Shown here piece after piece: positions 5,977 to 7,832 of a stretch of DNA of 7,832 nucleotides. This stretch comes from an uncultured Oscillospiraceae bacterium (GTDB taxonomy: Bacteria > Bacillota_A > Clostridia > Oscillospirales > Oscillospiraceae). The stretch spans positions 1 through 7,832 of the forward strand of contig CAAGIU010000318.1 in assembly GCA_900770015.1 (NCBI GenBank), given 5' to 3'. Below the pieces are notes generated by a model. The model was not told where the DNA came from. It saw only the letters and a program-made list of their open reading frames with translations, and did not search any database. Position 1 is the first letter of the stretch; each line of letters opens with the position of its first letter. The position numbers and the translations under genes are program-made.

Positions 5977-6345
5977 TTATTTCACCGCAATGGCTTCTAT
6001 TTCGCAGGCAACGCCCTTGGGCAGATCCTTCACCGCCACGCAGGACCGGGCGGGTCTGGAGGTGAAATACGTTGCATAGACCTCGTTGAAGGCGGCAAAG
6101 TCACCCATATCCGCCAGGAAGCAGGTGGTCTTGATGACCCGGTCAAAGCCGGTGCCGGCGGCTTCCAGAATGGCGCCCACATTTTTGCAGCTGCGCTCCG
6201 CCTGGGCGCGGATGCCCTCGGGGACAGTGCCGGTGGCAGGGTCCACTGGGATCTGGCCGGAGGTGAATACAAAACCGTTGGCCTCATAGCCCTGGGAATA
6301 GGGTCCGATGGCGCCGGGGGCGTTTTGGGTTTCCAATACGTTCAT
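5977..6345 (-). CDS. ridA: RidA family enamine/imine deaminase
   Basis: RidA hydrolyses reactive 2-aminoacrylate and other enamines/imines to 2-keto acids and ammonia, sparing PLP enzymes from damage; it works in the cytosol as a homotrimer. The 122 residues carry the expected signatures: GPYSQ (14-18), TSGQIPVDPATG (28-39), RPARSCVAVKDLPKG (97-111) with catalytic R100, and the terminal EIEAIAV (115-121) with the conserved Glu. I place the start at the ATG 6343-6345, because AGGAG sits 8 bases upstream and the next residues (NVLETQNAPGAIGPYSQ) match the family start; an in-frame ATG at 6363 has no such support. It lies 21 bases after the C-S lyase gene, whose product can release 2-aminoacrylate, which gives a clear functional link. 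Confidence 0.95.
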   Translation of the reverse strand: MNVLETQNAPGAIGPYSQGYEANGFVFTSGQIPVDPATGTVPEGIRAQAERSCKNVGAILEAAGTGFDRVIKTTCFLADMGDFAAFNEVYATYFTSRPARSCVAVKDLPKGVACEIEAIAVK

Positions 6346-6366
6346 AACAATAACTCCTCTCATGAA

Positions 6367-7536
6367 TTACAGTGCATCCACAGCGGCCTTCAGCTGCTGC
6401 ATGGATTTTTCCAGTGTGGAACGGGGGCAGGCGGCATTCAGGCGCATGAAGCCGGACAGGCTGCGCCCGAAGGTATACCCCTCGTTCAGACCGAGCTTCG
6501 CCTTGTGAATGAAGAAATCCCGCAGCTCTTCGTTGCTCATGCCCAGCTCCCGGCAGTCCAGCCACATCAGATAGGTGGCATCCGGGCAGTTGGGCTTGAT
6601 TTTGGGGATGTATCTGGCGCAGAAGTCACAGACATAGTCAAAATTATCGGACAGATACGGCAGCAGCTGTTCCAGCCATTCCTCGCCCTCCCGATAGGCG
6701 GCCTCCATGGCAACAGAGCTGAAGGCATTGTTGCGGTGGATGTCCATACCGACCCAGAACCGGTCGAAAATACCCTTCTTCTGCGCGTCGGGGAAGATGG
6801 TGGTGCTGGCCTGCAGGCCGGCAAGGTTGAAGGTCTTGGTGGCGGATACGCAGGTGATGACATTTTTCGCAATTTCCGGGGAAAGGGACGCGGTGGGGGT
6901 GTGGCGTCTTCCGTGAAAAACAAGATCGGAATGGATTTCATCGGAGACCAGCAGCGTGCCGTTTTCCATGCAAAGCTGCGCCATTTTCCGCAGATCCTCA
7001 GGCTCCCACACCAGCCCCAACGGGTTATGGGGATTGCACAGCAGGAAGATACTGCAATCCTTGACCTTGGCTGCGAAATCATCGAAATCCACGTGCCACG
7101 TTCCATTTTCTTCCACCAGCTTGTTTTCCACCACGGTACGGCCCCAGGCTTCCACCACATCGTAGAATTCCGAGTAGACCGGGGTCTGGATGAGGACCTT
7201 GTCCCCCTCCTCGCTGAACAGCTTGACGATGGCGGACAGGGAAGGCACAACGCCCAGGCTCCAGCTCATCAGTGCGGTGTCGGGCTTCCAGTTGTTGCGC
7301 CTGACCTGCCACTGCTGAACGGCTTCAAAATAACTGTCCGGACGGGAGGTATAGCCCCAGATGCCTTCCTCGGCTTTTGCCCTGCAGGCGTCGATGATGG
7401 GCTGGGCCGTCCGGAAATCCATGTCCGCCACCCACAGGGGGATCACGTCGCCCGTTCCGAACTTCTTGATGCGCTCATCGTATTTGGCAGAACGGTTGGC
7501 GCTGCGGTCGATCAACTCATCGAAATTGTATTTCAT
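6367..7536 (-). CDS. MalY/PatB-type PLP-dependent C-S lyase (aminotransferase class I fold)
   Basis: A 389-residue fold-type I PLP enzyme of the MalY/PatB (cystathionine beta-lyase-like) group, which cleaves C-S bonds of cystathionine, cysteine or cysteine conjugates to a thiol, pyruvate and ammonia. Seen: the N-terminal family pattern (FDELIDRSANRSAKYD, then VIPLWVADMDF), GYTSRPDSYFEAV (61-73), CNPHNPLG (167-174) with the ring-contacting Asn171, SDEIHSDL (198-205) with Asp199, the PLP lysine K234 in SATKTFNLAG, and substrate-carboxylate Arg365 in GFMRLN. The start ATG at 7534-7536 has AAGGAG six bases upstream; the frame stays open to 7647 but without family similarity. It is first in the gene run behind a good promoter and is followed 21 bases later by ridA. 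The exact substrate is not readable, and aminotransferase annotation in databases would be a fold-based label. Confidence 0.93.
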   Translation of the reverse strand: MKYNFDELIDRSANRSAKYDERIKKFGTGDVIPLWVADMDFRTAQPIIDACRAKAEEGIWGYTSRPDSYFEAVQQWQVRRNNWKPDTALMSWSLGVVPSLSAIVKLFSEEGDKVLIQTPVYSEFYDVVEAWGRTVVENKLVEENGTWHVDFDDFAAKVKDCSIFLLCNPHNPLGLVWEPEDLRKMAQLCMENGTLLVSDEIHSDLVFHGRRHTPTASLSPEIAKNVITCVSATKTFNLAGLQASTTIFPDAQKKGIFDRFWVGMDIHRNNAFSSVAMEAAYREGEEWLEQLLPYLSDNFDYVCDFCARYIPKIKPNCPDATYLMWLDCRELGMSNEELRDFFIHKAKLGLNEGYTFGRSLSGFMRLNAACPRSTLEKSMQQLKAAVDAL

Positions 7537-7563
7537 AGGCAGCTCCTTTTGTTGTCTTTTGGC

Positions 7564-7580
7564 CGGCGGTTTTCCCGCCG
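7564..7580 (-). promoter_or_regulatory. Hairpin at the 5' end of the C-S lyase mRNA
   Basis: CGGCGG (7564-7569) and CCGCCG (7575-7580) form a perfect 6-bp G/C stem with a 5-base loop. It starts about 3 bases after the predicted transcription start and 27 bases before the ATG, clear of the RBS. Such a 5' stem could protect the transcript from 5'-end decay. No terminator/antiterminator alternative is apparent. Confidence 0.4.
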
Positions 7581-7589
7581 TCTGATGTG

Positions 7590-7617
7590 AGTATACCACA
7601 GATTTCGGAAAAGTCCA
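7590..7617 (-). promoter_or_regulatory. Sigma-A-type promoter of the malY-ridA gene run
   Basis: On the minus strand TGGACT (complement of 7612-7617, four of six -35 matches), a 16-base spacer and TATACT (complement of 7590-7595, five of six) preceded by TGTGG form a convincing promoter. Transcription would start near 7583, leaving a leader of about 47 bases before the ATG at 7536. An 8-bp palindrome lies 15 bases upstream of the -35. Confidence 0.65.
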
Positions 7618-7629
7618 GCAGGCTGCGTC

Positions 7630-7640
7630 TGTGAGCGCTC
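7630..7640. promoter_or_regulatory. GAGCGCTC palindrome upstream of the -35
   Basis: TGTGAGCGCTC (7630-7640) contains the 8-bp palindrome GAGCGCTC, identical to the centre of the idealised lac operator (TGTGAGCGCTCACA), but the right outer arm (CGCA) does not continue the symmetry. Placed just upstream of the promoter, it could bind a LacI-type or other dimeric regulator. Only position and symmetry support it. Confidence 0.25.
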
Positions 7641-7680
7641 CGCACAAAAATGCGACTTATACGCCTTCTGAACAAATCCC

Positions 7681-7762
7681 ATATGCACAAAATTGCGAAA
7701 TCCCCAGAACCATACCGATTCTGGGGATTTTGGTGCGAGTTTTCTTGTATTTATGTGCATAT
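7681..7762. repeat. Nested double palindrome (possible terminator or small palindromic element)
   Basis: The inner inverted repeat AAATCCCCAGAA (7698-7709) / TTCTGGGGATTT (7719-7730) is perfect over 12 bp, with a 9-base loop. Around it lies an outer pair, ATATGCACA (7681-7689) / TGTGCATAT (7754-7762), perfect over 9 bp and extendable to about 13 with one indel. The inner stem followed by T-rich DNA on both strands could terminate transcription in either direction, probably for a gene beyond the right edge. The outer terminal repeats are not needed for that and give the 82 bp the look of a miniature palindromic element. Confidence 0.55.
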
Positions 7763-7832
7763 CGGTTTGACTCAGCATTGCGGCAAATTGTAATTTGTCT
7801 GTGCGTTGCATGGAACCGGGTAACGAACAGCG

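Larger units (their letters stand above)
7537..7832. other. Intergenic region upstream of the C-S lyase; no gene seen
   Basis: This stretch holds the lyase promoter, a 5' UTR hairpin, the GAGCGCTC palindrome and the nested palindrome described separately. A minus-strand open frame covers 7533-7811, but it runs through the 82-bp palindrome and across the promoter and resembles no family, so it is not called. Bases 7763-7832 show nothing recognisable. Confidence 0.5.

Noticed and set aside
5470..7590. A 706-codon plus-strand open frame opposite the GNAT, RidA and C-S lyase genes
   Set aside because: Same explanation: low-complexity His/Gly/Gln-rich translation, no motif, and the minus strand codes for three well-supported enzymes.
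7533..7811. A 92-codon minus-strand open frame at the right edge
   Set aside because: It runs through the 82-bp palindrome, the promoter and the RBS of the C-S lyase and resembles no protein family.
1..7832. CRISPR arrays, tRNA/rRNA genes, transposases or phage genes
   Set aside because: No regularly spaced direct repeats, tRNA-like cloverleaf or mobile-element proteins were seen in the window.

Overview
The window is a compact bacterial segment of fairly high GC in which every convincing gene lies on the minus strand. Low-GC-Gram-positive style ribosome binding sites (AGGAG/GGTGA), a BceAB-type peptide-resistance module and the protein flavour (MalY, RidA, GNAT, VOC) point to a Clostridia-class Firmicute, probably an Oscillospiraceae/Ruminococcaceae-like gut organism. 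The class is inferred from general resemblance; the family is a guess.

Read in the direction of transcription (right to left), the window opens with about 295 bases of non-coding DNA. This holds a striking nested palindrome (7681-7762), a promoter (7590-7617) and a small 5' UTR hairpin. A tightly packed run of genes follows: a MalY/PatB-type PLP C-S lyase (6367-7536), RidA (5977-6345), a GNAT acetyltransferase (5491-5973), a VOC/glyoxalase gene that has lost its N-terminal half (5250-5498), and a five-helix membrane protein whose N-terminus is the signature loop of Na+-translocating decarboxylase beta subunits (4670-5209). MalY and RidA fit together biochemically, since C-S lyases release 2-aminoacrylate and RidA hydrolyses it.

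The left half is an antimicrobial-peptide sensing and detoxification (Bce-type) module. It has an OmpR-family response regulator (4014-4625), an intramembrane-sensing histidine kinase (3046-4017, GTG start overlapping the regulator's stop), then a 165-base control region, then the ABC ATPase (2116-2880) and the 10-TM FtsX-type permease (186-2126), which overlap by 11 bases. The control region contains an extended -10 promoter and a TAACA-N4-TGTAA dyad resembling published BceR-type targets, so the kinase/regulator pair probably controls the transporter. A long bulged hairpin (65-110) ends the unit.

Most worth a second look: (i) the response regulator's receiver domain is about 15 residues short, in the beta2-alpha2 region, yet keeps its catalytic residues; (ii) the decarboxylase-loop membrane protein sits directly upstream of the regulator; (iii) the VOC gene is cut exactly at the GNAT stop codon; (iv) two elaborate palindromes lie at the window edges. 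I do not see an unambiguous entirely new system. The closest candidate is the Bce module with a shortened receiver and a GGADGPT-tagged membrane protein as neighbour.
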